From NCBI RefSeq assembly GCF_052324685.1, contig NC_135214.1:1754317-1818316 (forward strand): a stretch of 64,000 bases of DNA, given 5' to 3'. The translations under genes were made by a program, and so were the position numbers. This DNA is from Brachyhypopomus gauderio (lineage: Eukaryota > Chordata > Actinopteri > Gymnotiformes > Hypopomidae). Position 1 is the first letter of the stretch. Each line of letters begins with the position of its first letter. Positions 21,371 to 36,100 of this stretch are shown here, one piece after another. Below the pieces are notes generated by a model. The model made no database searches. It was not told where the DNA came from and saw nothing but the letters and a program-made list of their open reading frames with translations.

Positions 21371-22743
21371 TTAACAAACTGAGAAGTAATTGAAGGATAC
21401 CTTGTGTAGGATAGCTTTTAACCTTAATCCTAGTGCTCCACCCTTGGAATGGAAGAGTGCCAGAAGCTTTGGAGTATACTCATCCAGCTTGGACATGAAA
21501 TTTGGTTCAAGGTGCACTGTTGGGATTCTGTGAAACTCATCCTGGAGCTGAAAGACAAACAATAGAATTAGAACCTCAAATAGTAAATTTATAAATATTG
21601 TTTTGAGAATGTTTTTTTACTGCGGTCGTTATACATGGACTATGAATATATTTTAACAACATGCAAGTCTAAGCAACACTGGAACTCATATGAGATGCCC
21701 TAAACAGAGCAGGCCATCTGGCTTTAATGTCTTCTATGCTGGGTGTCTGGTTTATGATTTTGTGTCTTCTGTGAGCAAATGTTTTGGCCATTTTTTCTTT
21801 TATCAGTGTGTAATTTTCCTGTTTCTTTTATTCAGTGAGCAACTCAATCCTTTCGTTTTCTTGACTTTCTTCATCCTCTCCTGCTGGGAGGGCAGGTAAG
21901 GGGGCAGGTAGTTTACCTCTGATTTTCTGGGCTTTTTTACATTCTTTGCAGACTTCTGATCAGCAGGTCTCTTGTGCTTTACTGCATTGCATATCACCTA
22001 AGGAACACCAAAACCTTGAAGTTTGGTGCGATAATTGGCCATCTTGTATTTTATGCTTTGTTGCCAGCCATAGTAACCAGAGAAGGAGATGGGTTCCTTG
22101 AGGCAAGGATATTTCTGAACCAGTGCTTCAGTAACATCACTGATCTGTGCACATGACAGATAGGCTGTATATGAATATATAGTTTCAGCCAATTTCTCTA
22201 GTATGTCCGTCTTGACCTTTGAGGTAGTTAGAAGAGTTCCGTTCTTCTTGTAATCTTCAAGGGCTCTTTCGAGGTACATCTCAGTTTCATATGCAAACTG
22301 TGGAATGGGGAACTGCTTTGGCCATGGTTGACAGCATTCTGTGGAACTTCGCCTAGAAAGAATAATGGTGTCATGGGAAGAAGTGGATTCACCAGATGGC
22401 TCTGCATACGATGCAGTCGACTCTTCACAAGATGCAGTCTCACAGTCAGTTGATGGTTGACCAGAGGTACTGCCAAAACGTTCACCAACTGGATACGAGT
22501 TAAGAAGAATTGGGGCAGTGCAAACAACCTTTACGGTGTCTTTGTGTTTAATTTGATCACTTTTATTCAGGGTAAAGTAGTCTTCAAATTCTGAGTCCAG
22601 ATACTGAAGACTGAAGTAATCAGAAAGTCCAAAGGTCTCCTTTACTACAGCTTGCAGCTCCTCCACACTGTGCGGGATTCCCCATGGAAGAACCAATTTT
22701 TCAATACGATCATCAATTATTACTCTGAGTTTTGCCTCCATCT
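21371..22743 (-). pseudogene. SAMD3-like multicopy fish gene, N-terminal part, disrupted
   Basis: Start ATG 22741 follows an acceptor (tttacag). The first 100 residues resemble a PB1/ubiquitin-like fold (LRVIIDDRIEKLVLPWGIP, TFGLSDYFSLQYLDSEFEDY, TLNKSDQIKHKDTVKVV). Then come a Ser/Thr-rich linker and the block FPIPQFAYETEMYLERALE ... DILEKLAETIYSYT ... YGWQQSIKYKMANYRTKLQ, which I associate with teleost genes annotated as 'sterile alpha motif domain-containing protein 3-like'. A stop (TAG, about 21998) replaces a residue before VICNAVKHKRPAD; a frameshift near 21895 and another stop near 21855 follow. A later exon (about 21555-21403) is intact, but the C-terminal exon is missing downstream. 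I see no SAM domain. Molecular function unknown. Confidence 0.6.
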
Positions 22744-23180
22744 CTGTAAATATACACACGTTCAAAAGCATCACAAGCAGAAACCAACAGACATGACCAG
22801 ACATACAATGCAAAATTTGAGGAAAAGACTGCAATTATTACATTAGAATAATTAGATTTTTGCGTCTTATTACAATGAACTAATGCTTTACATTTTTTTT
22901 TTGTTATCTCAAATTATATTTCTTGACTTTCTCTAAATGCCTTTGTAATTTTTATAATGCAATTTTAATATTTAAATAATTGTATTACCAGATTGTATAT
23001 TACCAGAGTAATGTGCAGTATACGTGTCATGAAATGTAAACAATACTATTGTTTATTACCTAAAATGCACAACAAATGTGCCGTTTCGGTGTAACCAAGC
23101 GTTTTCCTCCCACACTGTATGCGACCAAGGGGTACACGTCATCAAGTTTCTGCTGCTCCAAGAGTCATTTTGCCAGTGTC

Positions 23181-23700
23181 CTACAGTTGAAAAGATCTTA
23201 GATGCTCTTCATACCAGGCCGCAAGTAATTTTACAATGAAATGCAGACAGTTGTCCAAAATGGCTATCTGAACAATCTCAGCAAAGTCAGGCAGTCCGCC
23301 AGTAGAGCCATAAGACAAGATCATTCCAACAGTGTACCTTGTTCCATGGTAGGTAACAGTGCTGGCCAGCTGCACAGTTGACAGAAGTGGTGACATTTCC
23401 CTTAAGGCCTCCTGTATGTCTGAATGTAGCACATCAATAGGCATTACAGTGACACATGCGTTTCATATTTTCGTGACACACAAGGGTGGTTTTCCCCACG
23501 TCTGAATGCATGTGGTATGCCATCATCATCTGATGTCTTGTAGAAAGGGTCAACAACACATTTCTGAAATTGTTAGTGTGCTTCACAACTTGCTTGAAAA
23601 ATCTGTGCTTAGCTTCGAAGCGCATTGTCCATACACCAACCAGAGGTCCATATTTCCATATGGACCATCCATATCAGTGCAAGATAGTGTTCCAAAAAAT
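23181..23700 (-). pseudogene. SAMD3-like gene, C-terminal fragment lying upstream
   Basis: Across a frame change the minus strand gives TMRFEAKHRFFKQVVKHTNN, NVLLTLSTRHQMMMAYHM, then VQLASTVTYHGTRYTVGMI, GGLPDFAEIVQIAILDN and LLAAWYEEHLRSFQL. This is the C-terminal domain of the same protein family as 21371-22743, but it precedes the N-terminal part in transcriptional order. So these are either remains of two copies in tandem or a rearranged single copy. Confidence 0.55.
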
Positions 23701-23709
23701 GATGTTTGA

Positions 23710-24095
23710 CAACAACCACCTAATGAGTAAAATCTATCAATATTCTGTATCCTTGAAGTAACCGATAAAATTTAAGTAAAGTCTACTCAATGTGTCACAG
23801 TTAATTTTATTAAAGCAAAGTTTTGTAAAATACAATTAATAAACACATTACATTTCTTGAATTTGATTTTTAACTACATGTATCCTTTTTTATTATGTAT
23901 TGGTAACTTTTAATTATTTAGTAAACATTAATTAACCCCAGTCCCACTTTTTACAGTGTAAAGTGTTTTATATTAAAAGTGCGTAATTGTGCATCATGTT
24001 ATAATACAATTAGACTGAGCTACATAATGTGATGAACACATGACTATATATCAACAAGTTGCACTGCCAAGGCAAGAATGGTGTTGTATTGTTGT
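23710..24095. other. A/T-rich spacer upstream of the B30.2 copy 2 terminus
   Basis: No gene or repeat recognised. Homology with copy 1 begins at 24096. Confidence 0.5.
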
Positions 24096-24122
24096 AATGA
24101 AAGTGATGGTGAAACATGATTT

Positions 24123-27100
24123 TCAGTTTGTCTCCAATGTATCAAACACAGGGTAGATTCTCCCACACTTACTGAAGTCTGTTTTAAATGTGAAAATATT
24201 TTTTCTTTTTTCTGTATTGTAGAATGAAAGTTGGCCTTCCTCCATATCTAGATACATTCCTATCTTAGAGGGCGTGGCCTGATTGAGTTTGGTAACTGGA
24301 TCAGTCAGAGCCATCAGAGATCCTAGCTGCAGACGCAGAGTCCAGTACCCTGTTGTTGTATTCAAATTAATGAAGCCACATCGTGGAGCTGACTCCTGCA
24401 CTACACCCAACCTCCAATCACATTTCCCAGTTACATCCACCTCCCAGTAATGTCTGCCTGTGCTGTAGCCCTTTTTGGCTTGGACACATGGCCAACCATC
24501 ATACTGATGAGGTGTTCGTTGGTGCCACAGCCATGGATCAGACTCTTCATGGGTCTTGGTTCTCACAGAACACCCATCCTGAGACAGCACCAGAGTTGGG
24601 TTTGCTGTGATTGGATCTAGAATGACTTGATCTAGAAATAAAAAAACAAAACTATGATAATAACAGCACAGGGTAGTGTTAGGACCTTCTGTGAATGAGG
24701 CACTAGCATTTCAGAATAAATACAGAAGATGAGGGAAAACACAAGATATGCTAGCCAAACCAGGAAGTGATCATTTGAATACTAATGAAATTCAGATGTT
24801 ATCGTTTAGTTATAATTTGTGTGCTTGGTGATATATCCTGATGTCATACCTGATGACTTCATAATCCATTTCCATACTGAAAAATAGAGAATATTTGTTT
24901 GTTCATATTTGTTTTAACATCACTCTCATCAGAATACACAGAGGTCTGTCATAGAGCAGGAACTGACCTGGAGCTGGGACATGCATGTTATCTGGAAAGG
25001 AAATTACATCATTTTACACAAAGTCACAAAGAAAATATTCTAAAGTTGTGAACTCCATGTTGCTTTCATACCACTGGTTCAAATTTCAGCATTTAAGACT
25101 TCTGCACACACAAAGTAGTTTTGAATACCTCACATAAATACAACTATACTTATGGTAATCGTACCTGTTTTTTTAAACCTCTGTTCAGTCTTAAACCACA
25201 GTTTAAGGAGGGACTCCTGGAGAGATAAAAAGAAGTCATGTAAACAGCAGCATCATACTTCTGTACAGATGTTATCTGGTTCCTCACAGTGAACGTTCCT
25301 CTAGGCCCACGTGATGGTCTGTACCTCTGACTTGTCTTTCAACATGATGTTTCTTATGATCAAGTCCATGACCGGCAGCATGTTGGTCAGCTGTCCTTTC
25401 TTCCACTGCTTAACCAGATCTTTAATCACAGCTTTTTGCTCGGCTGTGAAAAGCAGCCTATTGAAGTCCTAGAGAAAGTAAAACAACTAAATAAAATGTA
25501 GTTTACATATATCTATGTAGGATTATTTCATCCATTTTATTGTGAAAATCTTGTGAAGAAACTGCTGGAAGTTTATAATGTTCAGTTGTATCATCAAAGT
25601 GTGTGATGTGCAAGTTAGAGTTAGGTGTAACATATTTGTATAACAGAAAAACAATATATTACTATTGCATTATTGTTTTACCTGGGAACCTCTTTTAAAT
25701 TCCCTTATCCAATCAGAGAGGATTATTTTTCCATCGTTTAATCTGTGCTGCATATGTGCATATTTCTGTTGCATATCTGATCTTTCGGATGCGTGTTGAT
25801 CTACACCAAACTTTAGCTTTCCTGGTACCTGCTGATACACATCAGGTTTTACTTTAGAGTGAAAATGAAAGTACAAAAAGCAATAAGGCAGAAGCAGAAT
25901 AACTTGAAAGGCACTCATAGTCTTTTCACCTTCATGGGTTGTTGACTCGTTTGCTGTGATGATCTCAGTTCCTCTACCCACTGCAGGATCAGAGTACAAC
26001 CCTCCTCTTCATTTATCTCACCATTACTCACTCCAGACACTATGGTGGCATCTCTAAGCTGAGGATCCGTCCCAGCAAACATGGCAACAGTGGCCCTCTT
26101 TGGGACCACAGCGGGCTTAAAATGTGGCCCTATTTGGGCTGCCCACATTGGACCCCTTCCGTTTTGAACGTGGGGGCGTAACAGGGCCCACTGTTATGGA
26201 CCCAAATGGGCTACCCGCAATCAGCCCAGTTATCCGAGTTTGCCCAATTCAAGCCCTTTCTTAGCCGACTACTTAGCCCACAGTTGCCTACACTGGCCCC
26301 ACATATCCCAGCAAACATGGCAACAGTGGCCCTCTTTGGGACCACAGCGGGCTTAAAATGTGGCCCTATTTGGGCTGCCCACATTGGACCCCTTCCGGTT
26401 TGAACGTGGGGGCGTAACAGGGCCCACTGTTATGGACCCAAATGGGCTACCCACAATCAGCCCAGTTATCTGGCTTTGCCCAATTCAAGCCCTTTCTTAG
26501 CCGACTACTTAGCCCACAGTTGCCTACACTGGTCCCATATAACTTGCCATTGTTCAGCCTATAGCGGTCAATTTGCCACTTTCCCACTCTGAGCCACTTA
26601 TGGACCCAATCAGGGCCACTACTCAGCCCACAGCTGCCTACACTGGCCTCACATATCTTACTCACATTAAGCTATTGCACTGTTCCACCCATAGCCACCA
26701 CCACTTTCCCATAGTTTGCCATCTGTGTATTCTCTTCTTTAAACTACAAATAGATTATCCAGAAAATATTTTTTTTGCCTCTTTTGGAGCCTAAATGCTT
26801 ACCTCATGTAAAAACCACGAGGAGTTTGGAAAAGGGTCAAGTCATTATTTATTTTACATTGAAAAAACATTAAGTTTAAACTTAAACTAGCATTTACATT
26901 TGAACTGCAGATGCAGATGTCTTTTGCATTCAAAAGATTCTTATAATTTATAATGTCACATGCTTGCTGAATATTCTGAGCACAGCAAAAATTATGAGTA
27001 ATATAAAACAGTAAATGAAATATCTTTCAAGTGCAAGAAAAAAATGACACTGAATTCACTAAGAATATTTTAAACAGAACGACTGGAAAACCATAATCAA

Positions 27101-30100
27101 TAACATGAACATCATAAATCAGACTTGGTTCTGTGTGTGTCTTCTCAACATTCTTTCTTTTCTACCTCCATCACGGTCTCTAGCGTTCCTCAGCCACACC
27201 TTGATTGCAGCCTCAACTGCAGCATTGGTCACTTGTTCTGGTGCACTTCTGTGGACTGCCGCTATGTAGTTGTACAGCACAAATGTACAAAAATATTCTG
27301 AATGTTTCAGATTAATAAAACAGGTAGAGACTAAAACACTTTCATAAAATTCTATAAAATGTAAAATACATTTTAAACATCTATTAAGTGTTGCCTTCAT
27401 CCACTATCACTTTACCACAAAAGTGAAAAAGTATTGACTGAGCAATTTCCAGTGAAAACTTAGACAAACTGTACAGATGAATTGCAAGCAAAAGAAATAA
27501 TAAACCAAAATATCAAAATCCTTCTCACCTATGACCACTTTACAGAGGATGAGATCTTGAAAAGATCTCTTCTCCCCAGAGCCTTTCCAAGAGAGCTGCA
27601 GAGCAAGACTGTTAGCAAAGTTGAGGTGATGGAATAAGTTGTAGACACCTAGAAAAAAATATAGATATAAATTTACCTACACATATTCACTGTGTATACA
27701 CAGAGTTGTATATAAAAGCCAGCAACTAGACTGTAGGTGCTTGAAATCTCGAACGCGGCCTATATTTCGTGTTAAGATATATCTCACAAACAGCATGCTA
27801 ATGTGTAAATGTTTAGCTAGCGGGTCTTGTCAACTAACTAAATTTACGGGCGCACTGCAAACATTAAATATACAGTGTGTGTGTGTGTGTGTGTGTGCAT
27901 GCGCGAGCGCGTAATAGGTTTGATAAGACACCCTAACAGCAATGGCGTTTATAACGTGGTAGGGATTACACTATGACCCAGACAGCACAGATACGTCGGC
28001 AAGACGTTTATGCGACGTTCACAGTTACGTCGTTAAAGCATCTGCGGTCGGTCGTTTGCTCACTATCGAACGCCGTTTGGGTCAAAACGTCTAGAATGAC
28101 GTCCGTGTTAACACGTCAAATTTGGACGTCTTAAGACGTACAAAAATGCCGTGTTAAGACGTCACTTTTTAACGTCTTAAGACGTTTTAACGTCTTAACA
28201 CGACGTTTAAAATTGGGTGCTACCACTTCATCAATTGCTGAGGGGAGAAATCAAAACATTGCCAAAAAGCCCCGCCCCCATTGTGAAAGCAGCAAATAGA
28301 GCAAAGAGGACACAGAACCCCTTCTCTTTAACCCCTTCAGACCCGAATTATGTTCCAGTAATGGAAAAAATATATACAAATGCAAATTTCTGTCTGTAAT
28401 GAACTCCAAAACAAGACTCAGTAAAAAAATATTAAATATAATACTTTTATAGTAATTTTTTTTATGTCCACTGCAGTGGATGGTGGGTCTTAACTGTTGT
28501 AAAGCAATGCTATACAATATGTATAATTTTATGGTTTGTTTGTTTTTCCCTTTTTGAACATAAACCTGATCAATAGACTAAAAATGCTATCCAAGTTTTG
28601 GGGAACATCTCTTATTATGAAAAGTAATATATATAACAAGGAGAAATTAGTTGAAATTATGGATGCATGTACGATTCCCAGTACATTCGCAAACCTCAGA
28701 ACTCCCATTGCAATGTGCAAGCCTACAAGGGCTTCTATTTCATGCACTGATGCACTGCCATCTTCAGAAGTTTTCTGATGACTCTGCTATAGTTGGTTGT
28801 ATCAGCAGGGGTGAAGAGGATGAGTACAGGACAACGGTGAAGGACTTTGTCACATGGTGTGAGCTGAACCATCTACAGCTCAATGTGATAAAGACAAAAG
28901 AACTAGTGGTGGATCTAAGGAGGAACAAGGCACCAGTGACCCCTGTGTCCATCAATGGGGTCAGTGTAGACACTGTTGAGGAATATAAATATCTAGGGGT
29001 CCACATCGATAATAAACTGGACTGGGCTAAGAACACTGACGCCCTTTACAAAAAGGGACAAAGTCGTCTCTACTTTTTGAGGCGCCTGAGGTCCTTTAAC
29101 ATCTGTCAGGTCATGCTAAAAGTCTTTTATGAGTCTGTGGTGGCGAGTGCTATCCTCTATGCCGTCACATGCTGGGGTAGCAGACTGAGGAGGGAGGACG
29201 CCAACAGATTCAATAAATTAATACGCAGGGCCGGTGATGTAGTGGGTGTGGAGCTGGACTCTTTGGATGCAGTCTCTGATAGAAGGACGCTGTCTAGACT
29301 GCATGCCATTATGGACAATGTCTCCCATCCACTACACAATCTAGTGATGAGACATAGGAGCACATTCACCGCTTGTCTCATCACACCAAAATGTACCACA
29401 GAGCGTCACAGGAGGTCATTCCTACCTGTGGCCATGAAGCTCTATAACTCCTCCCTCAATACATGACACAATACAGGACACTACTGTTTATTTTCAGTTT
29501 ATTTTTATTTTATTGTTAATTTAATTTTATTTTATTTTATTACATATTATGTGCAATACATACTTATTTTACATTTTATGTTAAATTGAATATTAGGATG
29601 TTTATTCTTTATTATTTTGTACATATTTTTATATTTTATAGAGGTGTTTTATTAAAATAATATGCAAATGGTTGCACTGTAACAAAAGCAATTTCCCCCT
29701 GGGATTAATAAAGTATTCTGATTCTGATGCATGTTTGTAGCCCCTCACAGCAGTTTTTTCAGCATAGACATTTGTCATGGTGGTCATCAGCTCAAACATC
29801 TCTTGTGGAACGTATCATTTGAAGTAAGCATATGGAGTTAATGGTTCAGTGATGTTTGTGATAGGATCTTCCCAAGTAGACGCCACTGGACGTTTGTTCT
29901 TTGTCAGGCTAGCATAAGGATCACCTTCACAATATAAAACAATCTCTTCCTAATTTTCCTGCCCTGATCCTTCCTCATCATGTAGTATCTCAAGAACAAC
30001 GTCTTGTCCTATCACTGGTACTTCCTCATCTCCTGGAATAAATAATAAAAGTAGCTATATGTTCATACATTGTTTTATGGACAACAATGGGAGTGTTGGA

Positions 30101-33100
30101 GTACCAGTATTTAACAGATAGCTACACTTATCTACTCTTGAGAGACATGCACTCTACATCTTCACCATCATTACTATCCAAACTTTCAATTTCTGATATA
30201 TTTCTGCTGTCAAATAACTGAAATATTAATGAATTTTTTAATGGTTCTGATATTCCAAAATTTGTTTTATTTCTTATTTACAGAATGCTTTTGAAGTTTA
30301 TGTATTCAACTGTAATTTATTTGTTCATTTGTAATAAACATCAAGTGACTGAGACTGCTTGCTTATTCTAAAACTTAGTGTAATGACATTAATTCAAAGT
30401 TGTATGTGTGTATGACCTCAGTCTCAACCAATATTTTTACATTAGCTTCCTATAGCCATATACAAAGAATTAACATGACAATCATAGATTTAATATCAAT
30501 TTGTTCTGTCTCACTACCCTGGTATCGTGAAATAACTTACACCATTAACAGTTTAGAACATATTTGGTAAAAGTTATACTTCATCAAGATGTGAGCTAGT
30601 AGCAGTTTAATCACAACCATGGGTATTGTCTTCTGTTTAGCAAGAATCGTTGGTTTCTTCAAGAAACAGGAGTGGGGATTTCAAAGAATGAAGTTTATTT
30701 GTATGTGCTTTTTATTCCAAAGTAATCTGACAGTCTACCAACACATAGGTTACATACAGAAAAAACCACACCCCTTGAGGTGTTAAAGAATTTACATACA
30801 GACATACATTGTCGGGGGAGAATCCCATATGGCAGACTGTAAGATAGCCCCAGCCGGGTGGTTGTTACGTCAAAGGAGCGCACCAAGGTCAAGGGGCTTT
30901 TTATTGTCATTACATCTGAGCACAGGTAGAGTGTGATGAAATTTTGTTCCTCCGGAACCATGGTGCAACACAAATCGACAGTACAACAGACAAAGTGCGG
31001 CAGGGTAACAAAACAATGTGCAAAATGTGCAATCTCACAGCAAGACATTACAATAAATACAACAGGCCAGAGACAATTGAGACATGGTGTAAAGTGCTGG
31101 TGCAGTGCAATGTGGTATGAGATAAGTGATGTACTGTGTCATATGGAACATACATGAACACAGTGGTTCTGAGGTAGTTATTAGGTCCTGTGGGAGAGCA
31201 GCAAATATTTCTGGTGGGGGGTTTCAGTGCGTGTGTGGGGACAGATCAGTGTTGGTGTGTGTCAGTTCCGTGTATGGGAGTTGAGGAGCCTGATTGCCTG
31301 GTGAACGAAGCTATTACAGAGTCTGGAGGTGGAGGCTTGGATGCTCCTGTATATTTTGCCGGACGGCATCAGAGTGAAGAGACCGTGTGATGGGTGGGTT
31401 GGGTCTTCCACAATGCTGGTGGCTTTGCGGATGCAGCGTGTGGTATAGATGTCACTGATCGAGGGGAGAGAGACACCAATGATAGATGCAATCAAGATTA
31501 ACACAATAGGTAAATAGAACAAAGAGAGGTCTCGCGGGAGATCAGTATAACTGGCATATGTATCATATTTAAGAGAGGAAGTTAAGTACCTGTTCAAAAA
31601 TATCAGTTCCCAAACTGTCTCTTGCACTCCCCAAAGGATTTATGTTTTGCCTGAGGTGTCCCAATTGTTCTTCAGTAGGTATAAACTGATTAACAGGGAC
31701 ATCAATTGTTTGAGGCCAGTCAAAGGCAGGCACTCTAGCCCCGTGGCCCTCCGCTGTGGCCGCCCCTGCCCCGTGGCCCTCCGCTGCCCTCAATCCAACT
31801 GTTGCAAACGGGTTCCTGACCATCCCCTGGCACTGTCTGTTCATCTGCATCTGTTCATCTGCAAACACACTTTGAATGCCAGTGTGATGTTGCAAATGTT
31901 GTGACAGACAACCTTGCACAAAAATCTGATACGGTGACATGTGTTGAGCAGTTCTTAACTTGTGGTGGTTCCACTGACTAACAAACAACCTGAGATCACG
32001 GTTTATCCGAGGGAGATAAACAAAGTGAAGAGCCCAGATGTGTATTTCATTACTGGATTCCAATTTTCGTTCATTCTCCAGATATACAAACAACGAATGG
32101 TAGACCTTTGTAACACCTCTCCACACATCGCCTCACAGTCTCTCAATGCGCTGGTTATGAGTGCTCCTCCCTCGTAAAGCACTTCCCCTGCTTGAGCCTC
32201 GGAAGACATCCATAAAGAGACACATCACATTGTTTTCCCCTCCATGGTCACATCTGACCCTTGAAGGGACACCATACTGGCTGACCGCTGCAATGAACAG
32301 ATCCATTACAGTGTCACTTCTGTTGTTGTTCGACGCATGAAGGAACACCACAAGTCTGCTGTAACCATCAATACCTCCATGGATCACAATTCTCCACCTA
32401 AAAAATATGGAAAAAGATCAGGGAGTGACAGAAGAAGAAAAAAACACATTAAATTAAAAGCTATTCACACAAATAGTTTGAATGTAGCTACAACGAGGAC
32501 TACGCCTCTATGCTATGGTTGGGCTTTCATAGTGGTGGGTGGGGGGGGGGGGGGGGGGGGGAGATCACTGCTGCATTCAAATGAATTCACACTTAATATA
32601 ATGTCATTATTAGTCCCCCAATATCCCCCACTTATAACTAACAGACATCTTTATATCCAACCAACTTGGGCAAGCATTGTATGTGCAAGAGATAAACAGT
32701 AGTGTTTTTATTCTCCTGTTTTAACATATAACCAAAAATCTTAAATGATAGTTGGGATGATGATTATTATTTTTGTAATAGTATAAAGATTCCAATCCAT
32801 TACACCAGACTCTTAAATAACAGTTATTATAAAGAGTACAGCAACCATCTTTTATAGCCTTGAATTGGAGGTTGGGTGACTGCTGCCCCTACATTTTAAT
32901 ATTCCATTCTTGCAGTTTGACCTGATTAGGTCCCAAATGAGCCTCCACCTGTTACTATATGGATATAAGTGGTACGCAGTTCAGTAGTTGTTGCTTTTAA
33001 AGACTTGACACCTATTGAATTTATGATTCAACAGTTACATTTAGAGCTGTTCCCATCCATTTCTAATACCATCTTGTTCCATTAACCCTGTTCCCATCCA

Positions 33101-36100
33101 TTTTCTAATGTCTTAGGCAAAAACTGCATTTTCTTTGCAACAGATGTACTCTTTGTTCCTTCCTAGACACACAGTCCTGACCTGAACTAATCTAGACACA
33201 GACTTTGGACATTTTCCCCATTTACATTTATATTGTTGTCATTCCCTAAGATTATACAAGATTGAACTTAACAATACCAACTTCATAATCAAAGAGTTAG
33301 CTTTACATTGGCTATTGACACAGTTGGTGGAAATAAATCAACTTAAGTAAAAAAACAGTTTCTATTGCTACTTACTTAATGAGTTTATGGTTTCCATCTA
33401 TATGCCACTATCCTGCCACTCTGTATGTTCTTCTGTGAAGCCTGTGGGACATAGTCCGGAGAGCAGCACCTTTAGGATTAGTCCTGATTACACTTTGACG
33501 AACACGTCGTCTCTGGACTAGGACGCCTTCACCAGCAAACCGAGCCCCAACAGCTTCAGGTCCTATTTCGTCATTGGCAGAGACAATCTCCAGCACACGG
33601 TTGTCAAGTGCTTCATCTGATAGAGCTGTGTAACGGTCCCGGAAAGATAGATTGTACTGTCTAGAAACACAAAGTGTATAAGAATGCAGATTAGTTTTAC
33701 GATAAGGGAAAGACATATTTTAATACTGTGCTACAGTAGTAAAATACAGTCAATACAGTCAACTGCTTTACAGTGAACAAATCATAAATCAGATACTAAA
33801 ACAAACAGAACTCATTCACATATTTTAAGTGCAATTCCAAAAATGTGGCTAGTAAATTAGAATTTTCAACTGCTGTGTTATATGAATACAAAAGGACTAC
33901 ACTAATACACGAATCATGTATGTTTTTTTCAAAACTGTGATTTTATGCAAATAATTTAAATCAATCCAAGCTGCACTATACCGTATCTTGAAGTAGTTAC
34001 TCCACCCCCTTACTTGATATATAAATTTAATGTGTTTCCACTTAGAAATTCCTATTTAAATGTCCAAAATACACAAAAATTTGGATGGAGGGGGCCACCA
34101 CTTTTAATCACAGATCATGCACTCTACTCCAGATAAGAGCTAATTAGCACAGGTTTCTGTTAGCTAATGGATCAGAGCTAAGCAGTGTTCTACTGCGAGC
34201 ATATTAGCTTCCTTGTGATGCTGCATCAGTGTTAGTTCAAGACAGTGTCTTCACATATATCATGTATTGTTCTACATCCTACTGGTGTGCAATTAGATTT
34301 GCAGTTCCAAAATTTCGTGTTCATTATTCAATTTGTAGACAGAACAATTCACAAATGTTTCATAGAAGGGCTTAAAAAAAAGACCTATCAACACATACCT
34401 TAACCGTCATTTCACTGTGCTTCTTGATACACAGTTAAATTATAACATCTGCAACTGTTGTTGTGTTACTTGACACACTGATCTCCCCACGTGTCCTGCC
34501 CTTCGTGGTACAGTGAAACCAGGAAAAGCTATAGTCCAAGAGAAAGTAGCATAGAATTAATAAAAATAACAGAAAATGGAAAAAACAAATCAACTTCAGA
34601 TTTGAAATAGAAAAACCAATGAGCCCAAGTAAAATGATTTGCTTTGGAATTTCATATGTTGGTTATACAGTTTATACAGAAATATTTTTGCAAACATTCA
34701 ATTGCAGTTGTTACTGCTAAGGGTGTCACAATCAGTTAATAAGCTTAAATAACCTTTTCACATTCTATACATTTTAACTACATTTTTATCTATGATAAAC
34801 GTATTTATGAAATCAGCTGGAGAGCATTTGAACACAACACTGTTACAAAGCTAACTAGAACAATGCATTTCCTGAACGAAATACTATAGGGCTTGAAAAG
34901 GTGTGCCCGTTATTAAGTTAGTTACTGTTGACAATTCAACCCTAAGCTAAAAATAAGGGTTGCAGATGTCTGCTTGGTGTATGTGTGTGTTAGTGTGTGG
35001 ACTGGGTATGAGATATGTATGTGTGTGTGTGGTGTATATCTGTGTGTCTGTGTGTGTGTTTGTGGAGTGGGAATGAAAGGTGTGTGTCTTTGTAGTGTTT
35101 ATGTGTATGTGGAGTGGGTATGAGAGATGTATGTATGTGTGTGTGGTGTATATGTGTGTATGTGTAGTGGGTATGAGAGATGTATGTGTGTGTGGTGTGT
35201 ATGTGCAGTGGGTATGAGAGATGTATGTATGTATGGTGTATATGTGTAGTGGGTATGAGAGATGTATGCATGTGTGTGTCTGTGTGGTGTATATGGAGTG
35301 GCTATGAGAGAGAGATGTAGTGTAATATTATTGGGTTACTGTTTCTTTAAGTTGTGTGTGTGTGAGAGAGTGCGCGAGGAGCGAGAATGAGAGAGGAAAT
35401 TTACTTCTGTTGAGTGAATTCGCTTGTATTAATGTTAAAATAAAAGAGAAGAGTTGTCAACAGTGTGTGCGAGATCTGTGCGTGTGTGCACGTGCGTGTG
35501 TGGGGGGAGGGGGAGAGACATTCCTCACACTAACTAATCTCTGTTACTGTGAGTGGAGAAGGCTTGTTTAATGTGATTTGCACACTCCTAACAAACGGTC
35601 GTAGTTCGGGACATATTTAACTTATCACTTAACCGAAGAGATTGTATGAAAGAGGACCCCTTGGTGATGATTTTGGTGTAATTGTTTGACCCTAAAATGA
35701 CAATTCGGATTCTGAGAAATTAACATGGGAGCTAATGGAGCAGTTTTCTGTGCCTAGTGCCAAACAAATGCTCATAACTCTAAAACGAATCGATCAAATG
35801 ATTAGATATCCCGGCGTGCCAGAAAGGACAAGTTTCTCTCCCATTTAAATTTTAAATTGAGCTTCTAGGTGAAGGTGTAAGGATTTTACAGCAGTTTATC
35901 CAGGAGAGTTTTGATAATTTTTCATGCCTGCACACCCTCTAAAGCCCTATCCGGACGGGATTAGTTTCTCAGGGGGTCCTGGGGTAATTTTCACTTTTAC
36001 GGGGGGTCCTCTGTGATTTTAATCCCGTCCGGAACGAGCATGTCCGTGTTTTTCTCAGACGTCCTCAGAGAAAATTACAGGCGGAATTACCTACTGTTTT

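Noticed and set aside
35000..35271. His/Thr/Tyr-rich minus-strand frame
   Set aside because: Translation of a G/T minisatellite.
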